A stretch of DNA of 64,000 nt from Pocillopora verrucosa. Its lineage: Eukaryota; Cnidaria; Anthozoa; Scleractinia; Pocilloporidae. A program made the position numbers and the translations under genes. Positions 23,291 to 38,196 of the stretch are shown here, piece after piece; position 1 is the stretch's first letter, and each line of letters opens with the position of its first letter. The DNA lies in assembly GCF_036669915.1 (NCBI RefSeq), contig NC_089313.1, positions 12,542,292-12,606,291 of the forward strand. Reading direction: 5' to 3'. Below the pieces are notes generated by a model. That model did no database searches, was not told the origin of the DNA, and was given only the letters and a program-made list of their open reading frames with translations.

Positions 23291-24309
23291 TAAAGACAGA
23301 GGATTTTCCTCTAGGCAGCAGAGGCAAAGTACCCTTACATCACTTAGGAAGTGGTAGGTCTTGATGAACTACAAGCTGCCTTGACTAAAGAAGTTTAAGG
23401 TTGGTTTCTTCTATCTATATTTTCCTTTTCTTTGAGTTGAAAAGGAGAATATAGCGAGATAAGAGCTTCTTGAAGTTCTGGTTATGTAGGAGGTAAACTT
23501 AAGTTCAATAAATACCAAGGGGTGAAAAAACATGCACAAAAAAAAATCGCGTTAGTAAATGTATTTTCGAAAACTTTTAAGACTTTGAATATGGTTGGGT
23601 TGAACACTCTCATATCTTTCCTTTGATTGGTTTCAGCTCGTCAAAGGTGATTGTTGTAAAATGATAAAGTTAAAACGGTAAACGAATAAATGATCTCTGA
23701 TATAATTTGGAAACCAATCTTTACAGACTGTATACCGTACTTCCACGTAAATATTTTTACTCAATATTCCTACTCTCTTGCAAACTGTGGATCCCTGTCA
23801 GTATCTAAGCATCTGTGCACCTACCCCACCCCTAACCCAACAACAGTCAACTGATAACAAGAGTGACTTTTCGATTAGGGGGGGAGGGGTTGGTGCACAG
23901 TTCCCCAGATACTGACATTGATCCTAAAAAGTTTAACTCTTTGGATTTCTTTTCTCTCACTGAACTCTGAGGGAAAAGAAAACCCTATCCAGACTTTTGG
24001 CTTTTTCTCGTTATATATTCTATCCGATTGCGTGACAACATGTGTAAAATATTTATAAAATATTATTGTAGCCAGCGGCAGTAATCGCAGCAAAAATAAA
24101 TTAGTTCACTTTGATGTATCTGCAGTAGCACATCGTCACGCCAATGTTTAGCAGCGCCGTTATATACATGAGCAGAGTGTATTCCATTGTTCCATTTCTA
24201 ATAAATTTAGAGTGGATTCCTCAAAATGTCAACAACCTGGAAAAGAAAAATCAAACAGCGAAAATTAAATCAAATAGTGGACATTAAAGGAACTTCCAAT
24301 TGAGTGTCA

Positions 24310-24570
24310 ATTCATTGCTTTGGTTTTCCTTTACTTCGTTACGTGATTGGCCCAGAAAACTCACGGTACTTCAGTTGTTCTAAAACAATCAAATTAAAAT
24401 CTACAGCCAATCACGACTTGGTCACCCGCGTTTTCCCGCGCCTCAAGTAGTTTGTTTGTTTTTACTTCGATCTCCCTTTGGCTCATAATGATATTCTCCT
24501 TGCAATGAATGGCTTTTGGGATTTCTTTGGATTTGGCTTTGTGACACTCATTCAAAAAGCACTCTAGTCT
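24310..24570. repeat. Dispersed repeat family A, copy 4
   Basis: TTTACTTCGTTACGTGATTG, CCAATCACGACTTGGTCACC, CGCGTTTTCCCGCGCCTCAA and TTTGTGACACTCATTCAAAA, closely following copy 2. About 390 bp downstream of the NF-YC stop. Confidence 0.8.
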
Positions 24571-24910
24571 CCTCCCTTTAGTCTGCTTTGCAGAACCTTT
24601 TTGAGATGCCACGCCGTAACGTTTTACAAGATAAGTTCATCTTACGACGCTAATGATCAACACCTTTTGTTTTTTCATCGGAACGTGATCTTTACATAAT
24701 AAACCAAAAATTTGTGTCTTAATTTGTACTTAAACGTTTTCGTTTTTTTTTTTTTTAATAATTTTTTAACTTGAGAGCTTTGAAGCAAGTCTTTCGAATG
24801 TAAATGCTCTATCTCAAATTAAAAAGTAAGTTTAAACTCAGGAAACTCTGACACGACTTTTTACATGTCGCATATTGAGGTACAATCTGTTGACTGAAAT
24901 TCTATAAACA

Positions 24911-24916
24911 TTTAAT
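24911..24916 (-). terminator. Possible poly(A) signal of NF-YC
   Basis: ATTAAA on the minus strand, 42 nt after the NF-YC stop codon. A common variant hexamer, but in AT-rich DNA it could be chance. Confidence 0.3.
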
Positions 24917-24957
24917 GTGTTATATTATAAAAGGTTAAGTGCGGTTTAGTTACCTTC

Positions 24958-27900
24958 CTATTGCTGTTGCTGTGCTTCAGTAGCTGTGAGTGAGGCTTGT
25001 TCTGCGGTGGCGCCTTGCTGCTGAATATAAGTTCCCTGTGGTGCTGCTACAGCCACGGCAGTAACGCCAGTGTGTGGATGTTGCTGAAGCTGGTAAATCT
25101 GTTAGTAGTGAAAAAAAACAAGAGGGTACACACACTGAATGATATTTCAAAAGAGAAATGTACTCACTTGTCTCACGATGGATGTAAGTCTTTTACCTCG
25201 TATCCGTCTTCCGGTTGGTGATTTACTTACACGAAACTTATTTCAAATAAGGCAACATTGGAATGTTGTTGAAAGTCCTTTCACAAATGAAAGCAGCACC
25301 TTTCCTGAATTTGATACTGCATAGAGAATTGCTCAACAAACTTCTGACTAACCATACTTCTGACAGGCTACAGTTGTGAAACCTCCCTGGTTTGTTCACC
25401 TGGTTAAGTTTACCCTGAATTTATCGATGTTCAGTCGTGATAAATATGAAATACTCTACGCCTTCTACCATCTTTGTTTCTTTACCAAACATTGTTGCCT
25501 TTTTTGCCTCGACAAATTACGTTTGTGACATCCAAATATACTATTCAAGTATTTTTTATGATGAAAATATATAACAAATTGTTTAAAGCTCTTCTAAGCT
25601 CTAACGAAGGGCTAACGATCGTAAAGTCAGCTTTGAAACTCTTTACGGTGGCCAATTTACGTTATCAACTCAATTGATAATAATAAATTACCCTGTTTTA
25701 CTATTCCACCGACGCAGCGCCACAGTTTCTTTAGAAACGTACCCCCTTTAAAATAATACCTCTGACCTGCGTCATTTTTTACCTGTCCTCCAGCAGTGAA
25801 TGTAAACTCCGTTGGTTGAGCAGTGGCCTGCTGCGCTTGCTGCTGAGCCTGCTGTTGTGCCTGTTCAGCAGTTGTTTGTGCAGGCTGTTGTGCAGCCTGT
25901 TGTTGTTGGGTTGTTTGTTGCGCTTGTTGTTGGCCTTGTGCCTGCTGCTGTTGTTGTTGCTGTTGTTGAAGTTGCTGAATCTGCTGCATACGGAGGTACT
26001 GCAATTGTGGAGAGTTAAAATGGACCTGTTGATAACAGAGGTAAAACAATTAAGAGTGATAATTGTTCATCAGAGGAACATAACTTTGTTTGATTAAACT
26101 ATCTATGATTTTCTTAACCATCTTATAAATTTGTACTTTGAACATTGACAATGTACAGTTGTAACAGTGATGTCAACAACAATGGCAGGATTTGCCTTGC
26201 CATGTTCTTAATTCCGTGGTGATCTTCTCTCTCGTGAGAAATTTAGGCAAAGCCATGTGCAAGCTTACAAAAACTGACAGAAAACCCTGTGATTGTTACA
26301 AGATACATGTAGTCCAATTACATTACAAAAAAAATATAAAAAAACTTCCCCCCTGTCCCTGTTTGTGGACTTCACTGAGTGTATTGACATCAATAACCCC
26401 AAGGATAACCAAAACCCTCTCAGACAATTTGGAATGCCAAAGCCCAGTTTATAAACCTTATTCTTGCTGATTGTGAGGTATCCAATTTGCAGTTCTTCTC
26501 TTAGGTTTGTGTTCAGGAGGGTTAGGGCTGTATCCCTACAATCATAAGAAAAGCCTGAAAATACTCATTTGGTGGAAAAAATAAATAGATCTCAAATATC
26601 ATGTAAAGTAATAGCCTTTTTACTAACTGGATACTGAACATCACTTTGTTCCTGTGGTTGGTTCTGTAGCATCTGAGCCTGTCCAGGCTGAAACAAAAGA
26701 TGCATGAATGAATGCACTTTGCTAAGAAGGGCTTCCTTGCCATTTTTACTTTTTGGCAGGAATTAACATTTTCCACATACACTGTAAAGTTGTTCTTACA
26801 TCCATGATTTAATCAGAACCATTAAATTTTATCAAAATGTTGTGAAACTTTTGCTACTCCTGGGGATAAATGTAACTTACTGCCATGGTGACAATTTGCT
26901 GTGTTGGCACACCAGTTATTATAGTCTGAGGCTGGGTGCTGGCTGCCACTTGCTGTTGTTGCACTTGTGTTGCTATCTGTTGTTGCGCCTGTTGTGCTTG
27001 GGGTGCCTGCTGTCCTTGCTGAGGCTGTTGCTGCTGCTGTTGCATTGAAACTGCATGATGTTGGGCAAGGTGGAAGTAGTACTGAACTTGATCAGGAGCA
27101 ACCACTGTCTGACGAATTGGATCCTGATATGAAGATGACAATATTACAATGCACAAATCAGTTAAAGTTATTATTACAAATTTATTGGGCATTATGGCAT
27201 ATTTTTCGAGCTAAAATATATTTTAGCCCACTCCCACACTTGTGTAATTGTTCAGGCTGTTTTTTTAAAATCTTTTTCAGTTTTTTATTCTCTCAATGCC
27301 TTCCAAGGTTATTGTAGTAGTTAAACAGTTAATGTTGCTAAGCATGATTAAGTTCTGGACCTTTCTTAGTCATTTCAACCTGAGCCTTTAGGCAAGGTTA
27401 AAATGACTCTAAGAAGGGTCCAGAGCATATTTATGCCCACAAACATACACTCTACTTGTTTATTCATATTCCTGAGTAATAATTCTACTCATGCATACAT
27501 GTGAGTATGTCATGTATGTCTTGGTAATATATAGATTTAGCCAAGCCTAAAAGTGGAGCTCGCATTTTTTTTTTCCTGCATGTCTCAAGGGCACAACACC
27601 TTGCCCCGGCCAGGACTACAGTGTGGGTCGTCTGACTCGTAGCCCAGTGCACTGACCACTGGACTTCTGAACAAAGCCATGGTGTTGGCATGCCTGCAGT
27701 ACAGTTGACCACACATGTTAAAAGTAGCACCTTATACGGTTGTATGGTTGTACGGTCATATGGTCGTACATTCAAATTTTTTCGGCTTGATGGGTTACTA
27801 CTATTTTGTATAATTATGGGGCCACACTCTGCGAGCTCTGTTATAATTATTTCAATTTAAGTATGTCAAGACTTCCTTTGAAGGAGTGTATTAATAAAAT

Positions 27901-30900
27901 AAGTTTATGAAAGTCACTAATCACTACCTGTCGCTTAGGAGGTTTGAGTTCATCTCTTGGCACAATATCAATGAGAAAATCAAATTGATCAAACTTGGTA
28001 ATTGCCATAGCAATGTCATTTCTCTGCAAAAAATAAAAGTAATTATAGTGTGTTAGTCAAAGTAAAACAAATTTACTTTCAGTATGTTAACATTTTAATT
28101 GCTTGTTTACATTCACTTTTTTTTAATGATTTCTAGCATTGTCACATCTGATTATGGAGGCAGTGTGGCCAAGTGGTTAAGGGCCCTAGTCTTGTAATCT
28201 GATGGTCCCAGTTCAAGCCCTCCACCCTCCCACTCTCTGGATTTGTTACAGTTCTTCTGAGTTGAACTCCTTGGCTGCACTTTGTATATAGCCAACTGGT
28301 CTACCTCCTGCCTTTTGGGGCTTTTCAACACTCCATTTACTCACAATTTTTCAATTTGTCTGTATTTGCCCTGAAAACCTCCTAAGGGGAGTGGTCAATT
28401 AATTATACACACACCCCCACAAATCACTACCCTGCAATTACCACTTCCAGTCACAAAAGCTGAACTGTTGACATGACCACATAATCCTTTAACCCCTACA
28501 AGTGACTGGCATCTAATTTCTCCTCACAGTATCACCCGTGAATCAAATGTAAAGGTCATGAGAATAAAAGAAATGATCACCAATTTAAAAAGCTCCAGAA
28601 TGTTAAACATATTCTCCTTGTCAGCACCACAGGAAATGTACAGAAAACAGTATGGAGAGTATCCATACTGATGTTAGAGTGTAAAGGGTTAAGATCCAAA
28701 GGGAAATGTTCACTGTACCTGGAGGGTTCTTCTCTTGTTGTCTTCTGTGTGAATCCAAGCTCTGAGTGACAACTCATTAATAAAAATTTGAGCTGCTTTT
28801 GCAAATAGAACAGGAGCCTAAAATAATAAAGAAAAATTTAAATCTTCAAAATACAAAGAACCAGTTCTAAAGATGACAGCAAAGGGAAGTTAAAGCAATA
28901 GTACACTCTACATGTGTGTACATCAGAGAAATGTCCTTTGTGCTATGTACAATGTAGATGCACATCCTAAAGTAGTGGGAGAAGATTGAAAAAGATGAGT
29001 GAAAAAGAAAATGTATAAAAACCCATGAAATCAACTCATTGATAACACGTTATTGATAGTCAAACTAAAATTGCCAATTGATTGATTAGAAAACAAGCCA
29101 CACCCCAAAAATGTATCACAGTTTGTTTGACACCTTGTTTGTTTAACCAATGCAACCACAAGTTATAAAAATGAAAAGAATGCAGAATGAGTTAACTGGG
29201 AAAAGCAAAGGATATACAATCTCTCCTTAGCTTTGCATTGGAGAAAATAACAAGAAAACCAGAATGACCCATAGGAATGATACCATAATAATGATGAAAA
29301 TATTTCAATATTTGCATCATCTTTTGAGCAAACTGCACTGATATACATTATCTGTGTATTCCACAATAATGAACAAGACTAATCCTTTACCTCTGCACTG
29401 ATCATCTATAAAAGAAAGACAGAACAAATATTGATAAGTAGGAGTTAACGCCTTTCATTTTTTAACTATGCAATCAAATAGCACTAAAACGTGTACTTAT
29501 ATATATACATATTTGCATTGATGTAAATTCTACATATCTATAGTGACTGTTCATTGTACCAAAATGTGAAAAGTCAGGAGCTTGTTAACGTATAAAGAAA
29601 CAATTTTGCTTTGATACAATAATTTGTCCAAGCACAAATCAAAGGAGAACAATGTATAAAAAATATGTTTAGGGTCATACCTCATTAAATAAATTGAGCA
29701 TACAGACAAGTGTTTTACAGCACTTGTTTGTAACAAATGTGTACAAGTGGTATTTCTGCTTGAGGATGACATCTGAATACATGTTTGTTCTACTATGTAA
29801 TATCCTTTATGTATGATAACTAAGCCTATGTCCACATGAAAATGTGCTGCAAAAGAACCTACAATAGAAGCAAAAACATTTACTTTGACTTCCTCATCTT
29901 GCTTCATTATCTTCTTGATTCTTGCTAATGGTAACTCTTGAACTTTGAAATCATTCTGAGAAACAACAGATGAAAAAGTGACTAAAAACTGACTAACTTC
30001 AGCTGTAGTTAGCAAAGACAGAGTATATTGGAATATAACAAATGAAGTGCTAAGGGAAGAAGAAAGCTGGCGTCATCATTATCACTGTGTGTAACATGTA
30101 TTATAGATGTGATGGAATATTTTGTCTGTTATTGGCAATGATAAATAAAGGAGAACTTAGGTCTTGTGGAAAATGGAATCCACTGAAACTATCACCACTA
30201 AGAAAGCTGCATATCAAGTGCTTTATCTATATGTACCATAACTGCTCCATGCTGGATTAAATAAGCTCACTTCCTTGAAAAAGTCTTCAAGTATTTCAGA
30301 ACTCAATTCTTGATTCTTGAAACTACAATTATGATTCTTGAAAATCAAAACTCAAATTTCAAACTTACAAGCAATGAGGATTGAGTTTCGAATCTAGAAT
30401 GTCAACATTTGAGCATTACTTCACATGTACTACTCTAAAACTTGTTCATACAGTGATAATGTTGTCTAATGGGCTAAAAGTCCCTGTCTTTATACACTCC
30501 ATCATTCAGAGTACTTACTGTATTCATATTTCTGATTTCTTGCATTTGCCTTGGCCAGAAAGTGGCTAGAAGTTGTGCTGCTTCAGACTGACCCTGAGTA
30601 GGACATGAACCACAATAATGTTATCACAATGGACTCAACCAACAGGACACAGAAGAGGAATATTTTCAAGTTCTAAAACTAACGTTTTGATCTGCTTTAA
30701 AAGAAAAATCCAGTTTTATACTCAGTCAGAGTTGCAGCTTTTTACCACAAAACTGAGAGTCAAGAGATGTTTTAAACAAAAAGAAACCACCTTATCATCT
30801 AATCAAAAACAAGCACCAAATTTTACAAAGTTGATAAAAAGCATTGCCTTTCAGACACAACAGAATTTCAGAAGGGATCAATCATTCTGTTGATGATTGT

Positions 30901-32010
30901 ACCAGTCTCATTGAAGGTAGTATTTTAGTACAATAATTAGCATAGGATGTTCTCACAATACATGTTTTTTGTATCAACTTTGGAGACTTTTTCCTCCCAG
31001 CTCTCTAATAGCTAATATGAAACAGATACATACACCAATCAGAATGAAGGATTTTCTTATGAAAACTAATTTATTTTCTTAGGACAAAATTAGTTTTCTA
31101 CAAATTGGTCTCCAACATTATTTGCTGGGAAAATATTATACATAAAGTTCTAAATGTGCTGTGATATTTAAAAAAACTTTAAGATAGTACATGTTACATT
31201 TCTAATATATATTATATTAAATGGGAACAAGAACAAAAGTTGTTGTGAGTGGTTGTAAAGATAAATCTTGGTTTTTCTGTGTGCCAACATTTTCAAATTT
31301 GTGATCTTTGAAAAACACATTTGTGTCAACTTTCTCTGTTTGTTTTTTCAGCGTCTGACTCCTATCAACAGCTTGATTCTCTGTACTGGCCAGAAACATG
31401 TACTTAAAATGTTCATTGTTTTTATTGTGATCTGTATTGTTATGAAAAATTATTTAATATACATGTACTGTTGGTGATGCAGTATTAATCCACACTGAAG
31501 GAAAGCAGTGACTAAATGATAGCTTCACAAGCTAAGAGCACTTTCGAGCAGAATCAACTGCACACCTGTGAAATACTTGTAACATTTTCTCCAGTTCGTG
31601 CCCACTTAAACCCAATTTGTTTCCTTAAGAGCACTCGGATCAATCCTCGTTTCACAGATCGCACATATCGTACAGCAATAGAGTCGAAATTCAATTCATA
31701 TATTAATTCAACACCTGTCTGAATATCACAGATCATGTAAATATTTAGTTCTGAATAATGACAGTCATGTCCAAGTACGCTTATTTCGTGGAGCGAAGAA
31801 CAAACTGTGCAAAATAATTCAAATAAACAATGTAGAACAATGAGTGCAGCGCGTGTTGATAAGAAAGATCTAGCAAACAGCTGATGACATAAAGCCGGTA
31901 GCAAACACAAAACAAAGAGAAACTGGAAAGCATGTGCCTGATAAATAGGGCTTACTGCTCTTAATTTACAGCTTGAAAACACTTACCGTAGGTGCATACA
32001 CTTCTCCCAT
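24958..32010 (-). CDS. NFYC: Nuclear transcription factor Y subunit gamma (NF-YC)
   Basis: Ten exons joined 32010-31987, 30593-30519, 29955-29884, 29405-29391, 28817-28719, 28023-27928, 27123-26881, 26687-26628, 26025-25783, 25098-24958. The 1068 nt encode 355 aa and every intron is phase 0. The histone-fold region starts with [17 protein letters not shown], then [55 protein letters not shown] and [12 protein letters not shown], near-identical to animal NF-YC. The C-terminal two thirds are Gln-rich, the usual NF-YC activation domain. NF-YC pairs with NF-YB, and the dimer binds NF-YA to recognise CCAAT boxes in the nucleus. The MISAE segment is a 15-nt microexon. The gene is head to head with COPS5. 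Stop TAG follows a QQQQ tail. Confidence 0.97.
25783..26025 (-). repeat. CAR-rich trinucleotide tract encoding poly-Gln
   Basis: NF-YC exon 9 is dominated by CAA/CAG/GCA codons, giving runs such as [19 protein letters not shown]. Its opposite strand produces Leu/Val-rich frames that are shadows of this exon. Mixed CAA and CAG codons suggest selection on protein rather than a pure expanding repeat. Confidence 0.85.
27555..27680 (-). repeat. tRNA-like SINE fragment, inverted
   Basis: On the minus strand CCAGTGGTCAGTGCACTGGG then CTACGAGTCAGACGACCC resembles a degenerate tRNA A-box half with a following B-box-like region. The plus-strand wording (GGGCACAACACCTTGCCCCG) is the usual flank of such repeats. 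Located in an NF-YC intron. Confidence 0.45.
28147..28430 (+). repeat. tRNA-derived SINE-like element
   Basis: Begins GGAGGCAGTGTGGCCAAGTG: an A-box (TGGCCAAGTGG) and, about 40 nt on, a B-box (AGTTCAAGCCC) sit at tRNA spacing. The anticodon region reads CTTGTAA (TGT, threonine-like), but the stem is imperfect. The tRNA-like head is followed by a non-tRNA body (TTCTTCTGAGTTGAACTCCT and GCACTTTGTATATAGCC). A degenerate Pol III SINE in an NF-YC intron rather than a working tRNA gene. Confidence 0.6.
28485..28700. repeat. Dispersed repeat family B, copy in NF-YC intron
   Basis: From TTTAACCCCTACAAGTGACT through ATTCTCCTTGTCAGCACCAC to TGTTAGAGTGTAAAGGGTTA. The ends AACCCCTA and AAAGGGTTA are inverted copies of each other, which suggests a MITE-like element. 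It matches 39.89-40.09 kb. Confidence 0.8.
29391..29405 (-). other. NFYC: 15-nt NF-YC microexon
   Basis: ATGATCAGTGCAGAG flanked by acceptor TTTTATAG and donor GTAAAG. It encodes exactly the MISAE that is invariant between the KQDEEVK and APVLFAK parts of the NF-YC histone fold. Without it the domain would lack five residues at the start of helix alpha 2. Confidence 0.9.
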
Positions 32011-32237
32011 ATCAAATTGTTGTCTTGAAACACCCAAACCGTGGAAGACAAGAAAAAGATCGCTTTGAAACAATCTCGTTTCACTGTTTACACTAGTTTT
32101 ATCAATATGGCGTCCTCTCTTCCTTCTCGTCCCAGACCCTCAACTCTTGTGCTGCGCGATAAGCAGCATGGGTAAATAGCCGCCATTTTGTCTCTTCATT
32201 CAAGCTTGAGGATTTTCTTCTCTATTTTAAATTAAAA
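32011..32237. promoter_or_regulatory. Bidirectional NF-YC/COPS5 promoter region
   Basis: Only 227 bp separate the two divergent start codons. YY1-like motifs occur in opposite orientation: CAATATGGCGTCC at 32103 (plus) and CAAAATGGCGGC read on the minus strand at 32190-32179. No TATA box is evident. Both genes are housekeeping, so a shared TATA-less promoter is likely; start sites are not known. Confidence 0.65.
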
Positions 32238-36807
<4,570 letters not shown>

Positions 36808-36901
36808 ATTCCAAGTAAATTTGTTGCTAAGATTTCAATGTCCTTTGCTCACACTAAGATTGTTACAGAAAATCTTGAAGAAAATGTAAATATATTTGTA
36901 G

Positions 36902-36907
36902 AATAAA
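36902..36907 (+). terminator. COPS5 poly(A) signal
   Basis: AATAAA 95 nt after the COPS5 stop codon, in an AT-rich 3' flank. Confidence 0.6.
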
Positions 36908-38196
36908 GTGTTAAGTTTGTACCATGTGTTTTGCGTTATGACTGACACAATTCAGATGCCTGCTTCTATCAAGTTATTATTTTGCTAAAATTGATACCTA
37001 AACAGGGCTCATGCACAGGTTATGAAAATTTAAAATGATGTGTGATTTTGTAGCCTAGTGCAGACCTGTTTAGTTAGGGAAAGTCTGAGAAAGCTCAATT
37101 TATTCAGAATATGGCTGAAGACAAATTACAATTGTTATTTATTTAATGGCAAATTTCCTAAGGGTTTGATTTGGAACCCTGTGTAATTCCTGTAAATCGC
37201 ATGCACTTGATGCACAGGAGAGGGGGGAGGATGCTACAGTACACTCAAGGGGTAGTGTACTTGAAATACTGCCATGCCTTTGACCAGTAAGAGATATTGG
37301 TAATGAACAATTGAATGATGTTTATTGATTCAATGGCAAATTTTCTAAAGGATTGATCTGGAAACCTGTTTAATTCCCACAAATTACATGCGCTTGACAT
37401 CAGTGGCAAGGGGGGAGGTGCTGCAGTAGATGCAAGGGGTACTGTATTGAAGTGCTGCAGTGCCTTTTACCACTTAGGGATATTGGTAATGAGCAATTTG
37501 ATTATGTTTAAAGAAACTGATTTCTGGAAAAGGAATAAATGAAGGGAAAAGAATTCTTGTGAATGATCTGGTCACTTCCAACTGTGCTGATTATAAAACT
37601 TGTTTATTTGTTCATCTGGTCTTTTTAAGTGAAGTTTTTGGGGACATGCAAGTTGCAGTGGCACATATAAGCATCAAATTGTTATCTTATGAAAAATTAT
37701 TATCACTAAGAGAATTAAATGGTACTTAGACCAGATTGAATTTTGGAAAAGGAGCAATCCATAGCAAAGACCATGTTTATGATTTCAACTTCCTTTATTG
37801 AGATTTTTTTTAAGTTTCCAGTACTAGATTTAATTATTATTGTTTTAAACAGGTTTGTTTCCTTTAATGATCTTTGTTTGATAAGCCATGTCCTTCCAGG
37901 CTGCAAATTAAAAAGATTAAAATTAGATTTTCTCTTTTACCAAACACTTCAAAACTACTTCTCAACAAGTGCACAGCACACATGTAGATGGGGTGTATTG
38001 CAGACCGGCTTGGGTCTGTTTTATTTCTCTTGAGGCTCTATATTCCTGTTGCTTCACTGCCTGAAGGGTGAGGCAATCTCAAGAAAATTTGCTGCTTGGG
38101 ATTTTAAATTCCACTGTCATGTTGCAATCTAGAATAAACACAAGCTTTCTGATAATGTTTGCTATTTCAGAAGAATCAAAACATTCTTACCTTCTA
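36908..38196. other. Convergent intergenic region COPS5 / astacin 2
   Basis: No gene. It separates the 3' ends of COPS5 (+) and astacin 2 (-) and holds the diverged 190-bp duplication at 37.13-37.51 kb. Confidence 0.55.
37130..37510. repeat. Diverged tandem duplication, about 190-bp units
   Basis: Both units run AATGGCAAATTT, GGTTTGATTTGGAA or GGATTGATCTGGAA, GGGGGGAGG, CAAGGGGTA and GATATTGGTAATGA in the same order. Divergence is moderate, with small indels. Confidence 0.75.

Larger units (their letters stand above)
19685..24957. other. 5.3-kb interval without a recognisable gene
   Basis: Between the astacin-1 start and the NF-YC stop I find only short frames with no similarity, no credible exon chain and no transposase. 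Contents that can be named are the 135-bp minisatellite at 22.3-22.95 kb and two family A repeats at 23.0 and 24.3 kb. Upstream of the astacin-1 ATG no TATA box is obvious. Confidence 0.5.

Noticed and set aside
23080..23364. 94-residue plus-strand frame
   Set aside because: It falls inside dispersed repeat family A and reads the repeat in an arbitrary frame.
25812..26097. Leu/Val-rich plus-strand open frames
   Set aside because: They are the antisense of the CAA/CAG-rich NF-YC exon 9; codon bias alone keeps them open.
26842..27317. Leu-rich plus-strand frames
   Set aside because: Antisense of NF-YC exon 7 (Gln-rich), with no independent evidence.
28147..28225. Functional tRNA-Thr gene
   Set aside because: The acceptor and anticodon stems are imperfect and a SINE-like body follows, so a degenerate repeat is more likely.
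29551..30015. 154-residue minus-strand frame
   Set aside because: Only the part 29884-29955 is coding (NF-YC exon 3); the rest is intron read through.
31554..31982. 142-residue Leu/Ser-rich minus-strand frame
   Set aside because: Lies wholly in the first NF-YC intron, starts just after its donor and has no recognisable domain.
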